A program made the position numbers and the translations under genes. A stretch of DNA of 64,000 nt from Chrysemys picta bellii (taxonomy: Eukaryota > Chordata > Testudines > Emydidae): positions 100,562,434-100,626,433 of the forward strand of contig NC_088795.1 of NCBI RefSeq assembly GCF_011386835.1. Direction: 5' to 3'. This document shows, piece after piece, positions 49,596-61,022 of this stretch; positions within the stretch are counted from its first letter, which is position 1, and every line of letters starts with the position of its first letter. The notes under the pieces were generated by a model. It was not told the DNA's origin and did not search any database. It saw nothing but the letters and a program-made list of their open reading frames with translations.

Positions 49596-49919
49596 CAGTA
49601 GAACCTCAGAGTTATGAACACCAGAGTTACAAACTGATCAGTCAACCAAACACTTCATTTGGAACCAGAAATATGCAATCAGGCAGCAGCAAAGACCCCC
49701 ATCCCCCCCCCCCCCCCCCCAAAAAATACAGTACAGTGCTGTGTTAAACCTAAACTACTAAAAAATAAAGGGAAAGCAGCATTTTTCTTCTACCTAGTAA
49801 AGTTCAAAGCTGTATTAAGTCAACGTTCGGTTGCAAACGTTTGGAAGAACCATGATGTTTTTTTCAGAGTTACAAATAACCTCCATTCCCGAAGTGTTCA
49901 TAACTCTGAGGTTCTACTG
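49596..49919. mobile_element. Tigger-like MITE (324 bp)
   Basis: cagtagaacctcagagttat and its inverted end ataactctgaggttctactg, TA at 49594-49595 and 49920-49921. An internal C run near 49700. No transposase. Confidence 0.88.
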
Positions 49920-50576
49920 TATTTCAGGAAAGGATGTAAAACCTCCTCATACCCAACTACTTCTGGTGAAAGTCTGTAGTACATTTAAAATGGCCTGATT
50001 CTAGGTTTAAAGTATAGTTCATTCAGTTATACTCTCTATACAAAGAATTGTAGTTTGTCTTCCCACATGCATATTATTGCCAAAGTTTACTGATTTTATT
50101 AGTCTCAAACACAATTTTACCATAATACTTGGTTACTGGGGAAACCAACCTAGGGCCCCAATCCCACAAGGGGTTGAATACGGCTCTGTGCTGATGCAAA
50201 AAAATAAAAATAAAAAGATCCAATTGCAGGGTCAGAATCTGAAGGCTCAGTTGTGCCCAACCTCTCAGAGAGGGCAAAGACTGTATACTGTATCGATGAC
50301 AACTTCTATATGAAGAATCAGGCCATGGCCAACCTATTCCACACAAGCCAGTGATATTAGATAGGGGCAGACGGAGAAAATGTTACACCCTCTTCAGCAG
50401 CCATGCTTTCTTGCCACTCCTGAAAGCATCGACCTTGTATGAGGCACAGTGCCTCGCAGGTGCTCTTGCTGGAGTGGTGAGTGCATCTCCCTAACATGGA
50501 GCTGAGGTTTAATGCAGCAGTTTAGCCCCTATTGCTCTCAGCTAAATTACTATTCTACAAAAAATCTTTATTGGAC

Positions 50577-50595
50577 TAATAATAATAATAATAAA
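50577..50595. repeat. Short (AAT)n microsatellite
   Basis: Six units of taa/aat. Confidence 0.8.
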
Positions 50596-51173
50596 TATGA
50601 GGTCCACTAGGTTAGCTATGTGCTACCTCTTTAGGATTACCAAACATCATCTAAAATGCACAACGTGTATTAGTCATTTAGATTAAAGCAAAAAGTTGTA
50701 CCTATTTTCCCTCAAGTTTTAACCAATTAACCAAATGACAGTTGGTTAGCTATTTACAATTCATGCCTTCCATAAATGACAACAGTTTCATTACAATTTT
50801 TAGTAATCGATCCTAAAGATTATTCTTTCATGGACACGTGAAAAAAACCAAACCATAAACCACATTCTCCTTCCATAGTACTCTGAAATACAGGACCAGT
50901 TTATTCATTTATTATTGTAGAATTCAATGCATGTTCTTTAGTCTTAGAGTTAATCAGGGATTACAACCAAGGAATAGTTGGGACTCTTCTTAGAAAAATA
51001 GATTAAATGTTTGTGTTTGAGACTGTACACTGCATTAAAACAATATCTAGGAGGAAAAAGGAGAATATTTATTTGAATTCTAATATGTTTTCAACAGGGC
51101 TACAAGCCACAACACACCAAGTAATTATGGCTATGTAGGCAAAATTTTAATTGCCCTTCAGCCCCTAGCAGAT

Positions 51174-52329
51174 TACTCCCGGGGGAATTCCATGCCAAAA
51201 AATTCTGTGCACAATATTTCAAAATTCTGCATATTTTATTTGTTAAAATAATACCAAAATAATTGAAACTGGCCTGATTATATTGTAATTTATTTTCGAA
51301 TATCTATCAGCAAGTATTCCTGTAACAATACAGACAACAAAAAAGATTCAGGAAATGTTTTTTGACAAACAGATTCCTTACTAGGCATAGTAATACTGAA
51401 CTCTGAATGCAAATTAATTTAAACTACAATACAGAAACGTATTTCCTGCACCCCTCAAAAGCAGTGCAAAGGCTGGGGGAAGAAGGGGGTGGGGGGTAAC
51501 AGAGGAGCTGAGGGACGTAATTGCTGAGAAGGAGCCTGGGTGTGATCTTGGAAAGTTGTTGGGTGCGCGTGGGAAAAGTATGCAACAGAGGGTTTTTTGT
51601 GGGGGAGGGACTGTTAGGGAGTTGGGGAGCCTCCCCCGTGCAGACCCTGGCTGACCCCTAGCCTCTCCCACTTAGTCAAGCACATCTGTCCTTGTATGTC
51701 CCTGCATCCCCACTCAGCCACCGCTCCTCCCCCCATCCTCACGTGTCCCTGCATCCCCACATAGCCAACCCGTCTCCCTCCAGCCCCAATTGTCCCTGTA
51801 CCCCCACTCAGCTACCTGTGCTCCCCCATCCCTATGTATCCTGCACCCCCACTCAGCCCACCATCCTCTCCTGTCCCCATATGTCCCTGCACCCCCTGGT
51901 CCCTGCAGCCCCATGTGGCCCTGCACCCCCACTCCCATTTAGCCCCTAGCTCAATGCTGTCACCCCACTAGCTCCTGTGATCCCACCCCATCTGTTCCCA
52001 CCACTAGCCCCTCCACTAGTCTAGGTGACCTCCCCCCGCCCCCCCAGCAGCTCCTCATGCCCTGCTCTATCCATCCCCCTTATATCCCGTACATCTTTAC
52101 TTGGCCCCGGGGCAAGGAGCTGTGAGTAAGGCAGCCTCTCCCCCTTCCTCTCCACAGTTGGCTTAGCTGGCTGCCCTCTCTTCTGGTGCCACAGCAGCCC
52201 CTGAAGGGCGAAAGGTGTAATTGCAGCACCTTCCTGGCAGAACATATTTTCTGCGGTGGGAGGGGAGAGTAGTCTGTAGGGGACATGAATTCTGTGCATG
52301 CAAAGTGGCACAGAATTCCTCCAAGAGTA
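51174..52329. mobile_element. DNA element with tactccYgg termini and C-rich minisatellite core
   Basis: Left end tactcccgggggaattcc; right end in reverse tactcttggaggaattctg. Subterminal gaattctgtgc words occur near both ends. 51690-51950 is an irregular tandem array built on tccctgcacccccactcagc. No transposase frame. Confidence 0.7.
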
Positions 52330-53526
52330 GTAGATGCCCCAAGATATCTGGGTTCCAATGAGGAAAGACAGCTAACGGTAAGGATAAGCCTGTGGCTGGG
52401 ATCATGGAAGATAGGGACAGTCAAGGGAAACATATCTCGGAACAGAAAAAACAAATCTCTTTTGGGTGGAAGGTATATAGTGCCAGTGGGGAGGAGAGGC
52501 TGGAGTTGGTAGGGAACTACCGTTGAAAGAGGAGAAAGACTGCAATAGAAAATACCAGGAGAGGACAAGAAAGCAGCCTAACAAAGTTTGTGAAACAAAA
52601 TGGCCGACTCATGAGTGAACATGGCTGGTATGCTGGTTGGAGAAGAGCATCGCTGCTGGTCACAGCTCTTAAGAGGTCAGTCTTGGCAATGCGCCGACAT
52701 AATAGTGTTCAATAGGGATCCACATCTTAAAGAACACATGCTTTTAGGATTCAAAGTCTTTTGAGCTTAGTCCTCTTTTGTGTTTTGGGGCGGAACTGTT
52801 ATATTTTGGCAATTTGAGAGAGAGAAGTAATGCTGACAAGGACCGAGAAAAGGAAAAGGAAAATGAACTGATATGTATGAAATAATGTCTTTTGGGTGGC
52901 CAAAGACTGTCACCTTTAACTCCCTCTCACTCTTAATAAAATAAGCTCAAATCATTCCTCCTTAACCCCACCCTAAAACAACAGTTTCACACAATTTAGT
53001 CTTAGTATCTTGTATTTCATCCTGATATTATGAACACCCTGACGAGCTTTAAATGAGATACAAGAATGAAATGGAAGGTGGGTACAGACAAAGATTTTCT
53101 AAAATGTTTGCCTAAGGTTAAGACTCCTAAATCCATAGTAACTGGCTTGACTAACAAGGGTGCTGAACATTCAATAGCTCCCTATGAAGCCCAAGGGCAA
53201 CTGCTGAGTGCTCACCACCTTTGAAAGTCAGGCTGCTTGTTCAGGTGCCTAGATATGAATTTAAGAACCTAATCCAGGCTCCTCTTTTTAAAAACCTTGA
53301 CCATAGTGTGACGCTGGCAGACCAGATGCCAGCTCATGCCAAGGCCTCAGGCCTCACTGAACACTTAAAAATTCATAGCTGGAAACCAGTCTTCCTTACC
53401 TGTGTGTTAGCATTATCAAAATAAATGTTAGATGTTATGTTGATAAGAATGTGTTTAGTGTTTTCTGAAATGCTTGTAGGATGCTGCAAAGTATTGTTCT
53501 CACTCAGCTATATGGAGATATACCTA

Positions 53527-53700
53527 TCTCATAGAACTGTAAGGGACCTCAAAAGGTCATCGAGTCCAGCCCCCTGCCTTCACTAGCAGGACCAAGTACT
53601 GATTTTTGCCGCAGAGCCCTAAGTGGCCCCCTCGAGGATTGAACTCACAACCCTGGGTTTAGCAGGTCAGTGCTCAAACCACTGAGCTTTTCCCTCCCCT
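53527..53700 (-). repeat. tRNA-head SINE inside the LTR
   Basis: Reverse strand reads tcagtggtttgagcactgac, gggttgtgagttcaatcctc and a CR1-like end (aggtcccttacagttctatg). A second tRNA-like stretch (53703-53775) adjoins it. Confidence 0.82.
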
Positions 53701-53823
53701 GGTTAAAAGGGATTTGAACTGGGGTCGCCTACTTCTTAGCTGGATACTGTGACCACTGAGCTATGGAATATCCCATGTTGCAAAGCGAAAGCAATCATTT
53801 GCATTGTAAACCTCTGTAACTAT

Positions 53824-54006
53824 TTTCAGAGTAGCAGCCGTGTTAGTCTGTATCCACAAAAAGAACAGGAGTACTAGTGGCACCTTAGAGACTAACAAAT
53901 TTATTAGAGCATAAGCTTTCGTGGACTACAGCCCACTTCTTCGGATGCATAAGTTATGTTATAAATTTGTTAGTCTCTAAGGTGCCACAAGTACTCCTGT
54001 TCTTTT
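53824..54006 (+). mobile_element. Snap-back PLE-tail insertion (183 bp)
   Basis: Flanked by ctctgtaactat at 53812-53823 and 54007-54018. The left arm (from aaaagaacaggagtact) carries the full tail. The right arm (ttataaatttgttagtctct to the end) is its inverted, shorter copy. The left end has the same one-sided extension (agtagcagccgtgttagtct) as the full-length PLE. Confidence 0.9.
53907..53944 (-). ncRNA. Hammerhead-like motif in the mini-PLE
   Basis: Reverse-strand ccgaaga, stem II gtggg/tccac, gaaa, gc-ttat-gc, uc; identical to the copy at 8526. Confidence 0.45.
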
Positions 54007-54262
54007 CTCTGTAACTATGTAACTCATCAAACAGGAAAAAAACATTGTGTAATGAAAATGATGGTGGTCTGACAAGAAAATGTTAAATTCTGTTAATTAA
54101 ATGCAAATGAGCCATTGTATGGAATCAAAGATCAAAGTCTTTAAGCGCATTCACCCTCCACATGAAGAAGGGACCTGTGTGGGGACTGTCAGTTTGGTTT
54201 CTATGAGAATAAGCTATAAATCGGACACAAGGAAAAATCCTTCATATCTGGAGTGTCCGGAT

Positions 54263-54627
54263 CAGTGGTTCTCAACCAGTGGCCCAATTAGCACACAGCT
54301 GCGGGTCCAGGGGTGGGGTCCAGGTTCCCGGTTACCCAGCATGGTGGGGTTCAGTACTGCATCCTGGCTCCGTGAGCTCCGGGGCAGCTGCGCAGCGGGT
54401 GTCTGGGGCTTCCGGACGGTCCCATGGGGTCAGGCGCAGCCGCCCGGCCCCGCAAGCTCCAGGGCAGGCATGCCACAGGAGTCTGGTGCCCAGCGGGCTG
54501 GGCATGTGGGCAGCTGGCTGGCCCTGCACAGCGGGGGTCAGGGGCAGGGCTGCCGCTGCCATGCCACCCGGTCCCTGCGGCCCAGGTAACACATTGTGAG
54601 CCACGATAGATAAGTTGAGAACCACTG
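54263..54627. mobile_element. hAT non-autonomous GC-rich element (365 bp)
   Basis: Ends cagtggttctcaacc and gttgagaaccactg, flanked by gtccggat (54255-54262) and gtctggat (54628-54635), 7 of 8 identical. GC-rich interior without transposase. Confidence 0.88.
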
Positions 54628-55679
54628 GTCTGGATTCTAACAGAGCAGAATAACTGAACAAGAAGTTTGAGATCTCCAGAGTTACTCTGGGTAGCCCTTA
54701 AAGACTGTTAGGAAACGGTCAGAGTACAACAATCTCTGCTGTTTTTGAAATTACAGACCGTGACTCACATGTACATATATTTTTACCTGCTTTAACCTCT
54801 CAATAACTCTCATTCCTTTTTCTTAGCTAATAAATCTTTGGTTAGTTTACTATGGAAGTAACTTCTATAGCGTTGTCTTTGGTGTGAGATCTATGTGCAA
54901 ACTGACCTGGGTGAGTGACTGGTCTCTTGGGAGTCAGTGTAAACTGAATATTTTGTAATTTTTGGTGTAAGTGACCATTTATCACATAGTCCAGCTTGCC
55001 TGGGTGGCAAGATAGCCTGGAGTGTTGAAGGAAGCTGTCTGTGACTCCACTATAAGACTATTGTATTACTTTGGGAGTTCACATTTGGTTCTGGGTTGGT
55101 GAAATCTAATGATAGAACATACCCCGGGTGGGGGGGGTGTCTGCCTTGCTTTTTGACAGTCTGCCCGGAGGTTGGCATTCTGGTCGTGAGCCACTCCAGA
55201 CAGCATGATACATAGTATTTTAGAGGAGAAACTGAGTGAGACTCAATAAATATCTTGCAAGATATTTGAACTTCCGTCAGAGAGAGTTGTTTTACCAAAA
55301 TAAAACACCTATTTTTAAACAAGCCTCAACTCTTACAAACAGATTTGATTCCCTGACAGTTTCTGTCCCATTGACTTTAGCAGCTCCCTGTCAATATCTG
55401 AAGTATAGCTGCATTAATCACATATACCAAAGTGCTTATTAATGCCCTATCTAATGAGAGGAGATTGTAGAACATTTCTGTATTTGAAATATGGATTTAA
55501 TGATTTGCTAATAATGTGAAGTAATTATTGTCAGTTATATCAGATTAAAATCACTTCTCACCCATAATCTGTTATTAACCCAAGAAACATTTTTACTAGT
55601 GATTTTCTTTGTTAGAATTCTCCGGTTCCAAAGGTTGTGAAACTTTAGTTCTCATTTCACAATACTGCTGTAGACTTAC

Positions 55680-55838
55680 CAAGGTCGATAAGTATTGCAT
55701 GTTGCTGGGAAGTTAATTGTTTTAAGAGTTCTTTGTAGGGAGTGTCCTTTGGCTGCTGCTTACTTGGAAACTGATGTTTAAGATGGTATTGTTCTGCTAA
55801 AAACTTCCAGATCTCACCCCTGTGATGACGTGGTACTC
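55680..55838 (-). CDS. TBC1D1: TBC1D1 coding exon, start of the TBC domain
   Basis: Acceptor (cttgcaag) at 55840-55839 and donor (gtaagt) at 55679-55678. It finishes a Gly codon, then reads 52 codons from [20 protein letters not shown] to QQHAILIDL, and ends with the first base of a Gly codon. [11 protein letters not shown] is the classic opening of a TBC domain (motif R-x-x-x-W). The final IDL is the beginning of the I-x-x-D-x-x-R arginine-finger motif, whose arginine is in the next exon about 12.9 kb away. Phases agree on both sides. Identity to TBC1D1 is very high by eye. Confidence 0.96.
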
Positions 55839-55927
55839 CTTGCAAGAAAGGGGAAAAAATAAGGGTGAGTGGGAAATACATTACTCTTCTAATCACACGA
55901 GTTAAAATATGTCTCAAGTAAACAGTC

Positions 55928-56008
55928 CAGTAGAACCTGAGAGTTCTGAACCCCAGAGTTACGAACAACCTCCATTCCTGAGGTGTTCATAACTCTGAGG
56001 TTCTACTG
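55928..56008. mobile_element. Internally deleted Tigger-like MITE (81 bp)
   Basis: Same ends as 49596-49919 (cagtagaacctgagagttct and ataactctgaggttctactg), almost only terminal repeats remain. TA at the right; left TA lost. Confidence 0.8.
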
Positions 56009-56554
56009 TATTAGCAGGAGTGAGGCTTGGGAGATCTATCTAACAGAAATTATCTGTAACATTCCAAGTTATACACCCTGCGAAAGACTATAGAAGCTGG
56101 CTATGCAGCACGCCTACCTAGTTGGAATTCAGGTTGATCTGGTTTGCAAAATGTACCCTCTTTCCCCCACCTGCCAAAGCATAAAAATCCTAACAGGGGA
56201 GGCGCACACTGGTCAGGGGGTTGGCCTGGCAGCTGCATAAAGCTGAAATTAGCATTATGCATCCATTTTGAGAAAAAAGCACCATTAACAAACAGCTGCA
56301 GTACAAGCTTCCTTACGCAAGTACCAGCCACATAGGCCTCTAAGCAACCTAAGACTGTCAAACTGTGAAGTTACTAGTCTTCTCCACAGCTTTCCAAGCT
56401 GAAGTACACAACTTAAAGCTTTTTGATGGAATTGATATAGACTACTTTCTAATACCACAAACTGCACTGTTGTCCTTCTGGTTGGCACAAGGTACAGTGC
56501 ATTAGGATTCATGCACACCATAAGCACCCAGCATGTGCAATTCAGACATCATCT

Positions 56555-56765
56555 AGAGATTAAAACACAGGCCTGACAGTTAGGAGACATGTGTCCTATT
56601 CCTACTTCTGCTACAGGCTTGCTGTGTCACCATGTTTTAAAGCCTCACTTTCCCCATCTGGAAGAGGAGATAATGCTACTTTCCCAAATCACATAGGTGA
56701 TGGGAGGCTTAATTCATAATTACTTGCAATGCACTGAAATCTGTAGACAGAGAAGTGCAAAGTAT
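56555..56765 (+). repeat. tRNA-derived SINE, old copy
   Basis: aggcctgacagttaggagac, cctcactttccccatctgga, and a tail around ctgtagacagagaagtgc. Confidence 0.6.
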
Positions 56766-56774
56766 TATCATAAC

Positions 56775-57418
56775 TAGGGCCCTACCAAATTCACGGTCCA
56801 TTTTGGTCAATTTCATGGTCGTAGGATTTTAAAAATCATAAGTTTCATGATTTCAGCTATTTAAATCTGAAATTTCATGGTATTATAATTGTAGGGGTCC
56901 TGACCCAAGAAAGAGTTGTGGGGGGGCCACACGGTTATTGTAGGGCGGGTTGCGGAACCGCTATACTTACTTCTGTGCTGCTGTTGGCTTTCAGCTCACG
57001 AAGAGTTGCTTTCAGAGCTGGGCAGCTAGAGAACAGTGGCTGCTGGCTGGGATCCCAGCTCTGAAGGCAGAGCTGCTGCCAGCAGCAGCGCAGAATTAAG
57101 GATGACATGGTATGCTATTACCACCCTTACTTCTGTGCTGCTGCTGGTGGGGCACTGCCTTCAGAGCTGGGCATCTGGCCAACAGCCGCTGCTCTCTGGC
57201 TCTACCCAGCTCTGAAGGCAGTGCAGAAGTAAGGGTGGCAATACCGCAATTCCCCCCTAAAATAACCCTGCAAACTCCCTGCAACTCCTTTTTAGGTCAG
57301 GACCCCCAATTTGAGAAAAACTGGTCCCCCCCTGTGTAATCTGTATAGTATAGGGCAAAAGACCAAATTTCATGGTCTGTGACATGTTTTTCATGGCTGT
57401 GAATTTGGTAGGGCCCTA
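56775..57418. mobile_element. hAT-like element with 18-bp inverted ends (644 bp)
   Basis: tagggccctaccaaattcac and gtgaatttggtagggcccta are perfect 20-base inverted termini. Flanks atcataac and attatact agree at 6 of 8. The interior has paired copies of cttacttctgtgctgctg (56968 and 57127) and an inverted partner near 57225. Confidence 0.88.
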
Positions 57419-59190
57419 ATTATACTGGGTTAGGCTCTGTTACTATTCAACATGCATAATTGTACTTTACACTAAGAAGTCAATAGGACTACTCATAGCA
57501 TAAGATTCTATTCAATGCAAATAAGGATATTCCAATCTAATCTTAAATGTGTTGGAATCAAGGGTTCAGTTTTAGAGTAATCTATGAGTTGTGTTTTTTA
57601 TTGTTTCTTTTGGTAAATATTTAAAACATAGGAAGAGGTCAATACACGAGGTCAAAATTAACTCAATTATCAAATACGGGCTGAGTGAAGTCAGACCAAA
57701 ACTTTTTTCTTTTTTTTTGGGAGGTGGGGGGAGAGGAATGCAGATTCTGCTACACTAAAACAACTTTTGTCAATTTCACTCAATTGTTTCAACTGGGTGA
57801 AAAACATAAATGTTTCATTTTTGATATTTGTGAGAAAAATTATTTTTATTCAAAACAGCTTTGTGTTTTGAAATTTCTTTTAATTTTATTTTAAATTTAA
57901 AAAAAAAACATTGAAAGGTTGAAATCAAAGATGTTTTGTTAAACAAAACAAAATTTTCCTTAACTTTTCAGAATTGCCCATGAACTGAAAAAATCTGTTA
58001 TTGGCCTAGCTCTAGAAGAAATATATACAAGAACAATTTTACAGTACTTCCTTACATAAAAACTAAAATGAATAATTATTTTTCTGATATGTATTTTTAA
58101 TAGACCATCGTTATCTCCAGATCATTACTTTATAATGAAACTTCAGTAGGAACAAGTTAAGAGCAAAACTGATATTTGAAGCAAAACCACAGCACAATGT
58201 ACAAAGGAAGTATTTTCACAAACTACTTTCAGTGTTTTTAACTTGGTTACTGAATAAAAACACATCAAATGGTGTAAACAGGCTTTTGGAGTCACTGAAG
58301 GAACCAGATTCTGTTCTCAGTTACGCTCCTGCAATTCCATTAGCTTCAATTGGGTGAATAGGTAATTGCCAGTAGACTTTGGCCAACAGTATAAATCTAT
58401 TGCTACTGTATACACCATTATAGATCAATTAAATCCCCTTCAGGGCAAATAGTTGATAAATTATTCCCATATCAATTACAGCTGTGCACACTGCAACATC
58501 CACATAAACAAGGTATTTAGTCCAGCATTTCCACAATTGAAGATATTTTGTATTTAGATTCTATTATTGACTGAGACTGATACTGGTTGAAGCAAGCAGA
58601 TAAATATATTTAGTATAACAGTAAAAAGTTACTAGAAAAAACTCATTTTGAATTAGGATTTGTTGTATAATATATGTTTGTTAAATTCTGCCTTTTTTTT
58701 TTTTTTTTGGCCATTCATCTCATGTTTTCCTCCTCGTTTTTTTCTTTTTTGGTGGAGTTTCTTTCTAAAATCAATTTAAAGGACATTTTGTTCACGGTCA
58801 GGAATTAAGTTAGAAACTTGAAGCCTCACACTGGTATTTTGGAATTATAAATCAACTGGTCTGGTGTCACTTGCCTATCTAACAGTGGATAGATAGACAG
58901 GCTCAACAATTTTGCTGTCCAAATCTCTTTTCCCTTTAGGATGAAGTTTATTAAAAGTGAATGTCACATACTTTATACTCACCTCCATGGTTGCAACCAT
59001 GATTTAAAATCAATGGGGGCGGCACATGTGTAGTGGACAGTGTCAATTGTTTATTTAGACCACTGTGAACACCCCCATTTAATAAGGTGATAAGAGAGAA
59101 CTGATATTGGTAGAGAAAAGCAATTAGAGTGACTTCTAAAATTAAGCTGTACATGAATTCCACCATTTCAAAAATATAGGCTATGCTTAC

Positions 59191-59352
59191 CTCGCCCAAC
59201 AGCAGAATGTATTGTTTCCATGTCAATTTTTGACTTTGACCTTCCTGGTGTACTCAGCATTTTTTCCCAAACCAAAGTTACATCTTTCAAGCACAGAGTG
59301 ATTTCTTCATAATCAAGTTTCAGACGCCTGTTCAGCAAATTGTTTTCAGAAG
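59191..59352 (-). CDS. TBC1D1: TBC1D1 coding exon, segment just before the TBC domain (first exon seen in the window)
   Basis: The reverse strand reads from an acceptor (ttcttag) at 59354-59353 to a donor (gtaagc) at 59190. Two bases complete a codon, then come 53 codons and one base that starts the next glycine codon. The peptide contains KLDYEEITLCLKDVTLVWEK and MLSTPGRSKSK, which match, from memory, the vertebrate TBC1D1 linker ahead of the RabGAP domain. TBC1D1 is a Rab GTPase-activating protein phosphorylated by Akt and AMPK that controls GLUT4 vesicle traffic. The upstream PTB domains and phosphosite region are not in this window. The outgoing phase fits the exon at 55680-55838 exactly. 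TBC1D4 (AS160) is the only close alternative and fits less well downstream. Confidence 0.93.
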
Positions 59353-60065
59353 CTAAGAAATGATATTAACAGTGTACCAGTTAAGACTGTACAATACTAT
59401 CAAACAGATTCACTTACACAGGGCCTTATCATGCAAACATCCACGCTGATGCCTGTCTACATAACTGAAGATGTAGAACTTTTGACAAGCACAGTAAGAA
59501 CTTCAGGATGCTTTTTTGTTTTAAACTGTTCTAGTTGTGCCATTCTGTTGGAAGCCATTCTGTTAAGATACATTCTGCATGGCAGCTCAGATGAAGAGCC
59601 TCACAACTAGTAAAATCTTTAAAACTGAAAGAGACATTGAAGATGGTTAATGAAATAGGCAAGATATCAAAATTGTCTAACTTTTTCCTCTTCACAAAAA
59701 GGATTTAGTGTAAACAAGACCAAAACTGAATATAAGATATAAAAGTAATGTAGTCTGCCCCTTTGTAAGCTACTCTCCCTTTCGATTCAGAATTATCGAG
59801 GAGTACTGCTATTTATTACGAGTTCAACACAGTTACAACAGAGTACATGCCATAATAAAAGTCTGTGGCAAGTCTACCGAGAATTTTAGGGATAGCATTT
59901 TTTAACAGGATTTTGAAGGGATCAGGGAGTCGGTTGATTTTGTTGGAGGATGGTGGTGATATGGTCAGAGTCTTTGCACATGTGGGAAAGTGAGCAGAAG
60001 CACTATTTTGAGCATGTGGAGGCTTGGGGAGACCCTAGAAATGAGAGAGAGAGAAGAGGAGATAA

Positions 60066-60253
60066 AGGGTATGTCTACACTGTAGACACCCGCTCTGGCT
60101 TGTGGGGCTCGGGCTAACTGTGGTGTCAGCAGGATCCTAGTGCCTGGGCTGGAGCCCGAGCCTGAATGTTTACATTGCAATTAAACAGTCCCTTAGCCTG
60201 AGTCAGCTGGCACAGGCCAGCTGCAGACTTTTGATTGCTGTGCAGGCATTCCC
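60066..60253. mobile_element. MITE with agggtatgt termini, copy 2
   Basis: agggtatgtctacactgtag at left; gattgctgtgcaggcattccc-like right end. Shares ctgagtcagctggcacaggc with 16703-16951 in the opposite orientation. Confidence 0.55.
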
Positions 60254-60926
60254 AAAGAGGAATGAGGATTTAAAGTTTTAAAAAAATTAACTCATATTAA
60301 ATCCCAAGCAGCTCTCCTGTGTTGAAACCATGTTTAAAAAGTAGTGTCATAAAGTTTCCATCTCTCTAATGATGTTTGTGTGATATATGCATAATACCTT
60401 GTTGCTGTGACGATGCATTACTGTAATGCATTACAGTGTACCGACATTCTGAGGACATATTACCATACATCATAAGACTACTGTCACTTTGGTGATTTAA
60501 TACCATAATACTTCATCAAAACAACACTCCTATTTATTACTGTGTTGAGACAATCTAAGTTAAAAGGACAAAGTAATTTTTTAATAGTTTAACTCTCAAT
60601 TGTTAAAGATGTTTATACAAATTTAAGTCTTGTTTTTCTTGCTGGTTTTTCCTCTCTCCCATTTGCTGTAGTCAGTATATTGCGAACAATACTTAAAAAA
60701 AAATTAATTTACAGAATCTCTGATTATGCCAAAATACTTTGTGTAACAGCACTATTGACTGTGTCATTACAGCTCTGGGTATAGTTTGTTATATAACTAC
60801 TGCCGCTGAAGTTTTTAAAGCACTGATTTTTGTGGGTCATATGAAGCAAGGGCTATTTTTCAATTTGTCAGAAAAGAATGGTAAATTGGATATAGTTAGA
60901 AAATTTTCACCTTTAAATTATATAAC

Positions 60927-61022
60927 AATTCAGGCCCTGATCCTGCCAGCTTTTATGCACGTGAACAACTCAGTGGAATTACTTGAGTGAGTTAATTATG
61001 AGTTTTTGCAGGATCAGGGCTG
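60927..61022. repeat. Hairpin MITE (96 bp)
   Basis: aggccctgatcctgcc at left and ttgcaggatcagggct at right. Confidence 0.7.

Larger units (their letters stand above)
53307..55212 (+). mobile_element. LTR-like element broken by three later insertions
   Basis: Starts tgtgacgctggcagac and ends near cagcatgataca. AATAAA at 54829-54834. Inserted into it are a SINE (53527-53700), a snap-back PLE (53824-54006) and a hAT element (54263-54627). Removing these leaves about 1.1 kb. Boundaries are tentative because the target duplication is not clear. Confidence 0.6.
42802..55679 (-). other. TBC1D1: TBC1D1 intron, about 12.9 kb, heavily invaded by repeats
   Basis: GT-AG intron that splits the arginine-finger motif. 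It contains a hairpin MITE (43050-43145), repeats near 43920-44390, a MIR-like tail (44838-44940), a SINE split by CR1 (45058-45425), TA MITEs (46081-46268, 47702-47874), a hAT element (47612-48168), a GC-rich repeat (48420-48800), a Tigger-like MITE (49596-49919), a TIR element (51174-52329) and an LTR nest (53307-55212). 46270-47600 and 49925-51170 hold no recognised element. Confidence 0.85.
55839..59190 (-). other. TBC1D1: TBC1D1 intron with a short MITE, a SINE and a hAT element
   Basis: GT-AG intron. It holds an 81-bp internally deleted Tigger-like MITE (55928-56008), a SINE (56555-56765) and a 644-bp hAT-like element (56775-57418). 57420-59190 is AT-rich with poly-T tracts and a MITE fragment near 58305, with nothing else recognised. 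Confidence 0.85.

Noticed and set aside
53703..53775. Possible tRNA gene on the minus strand (A-box-like tagctcagtggtcaca and B-box-like cagttcaaatccc)
   Set aside because: The two ends do not form an acceptor stem and it directly adjoins a tRNA-headed SINE; treated as SINE-derived.
54101..54589. 162-residue open frame
   Set aside because: Crosses from an LTR-like sequence into a hAT element at 54263; the frame is accidental.
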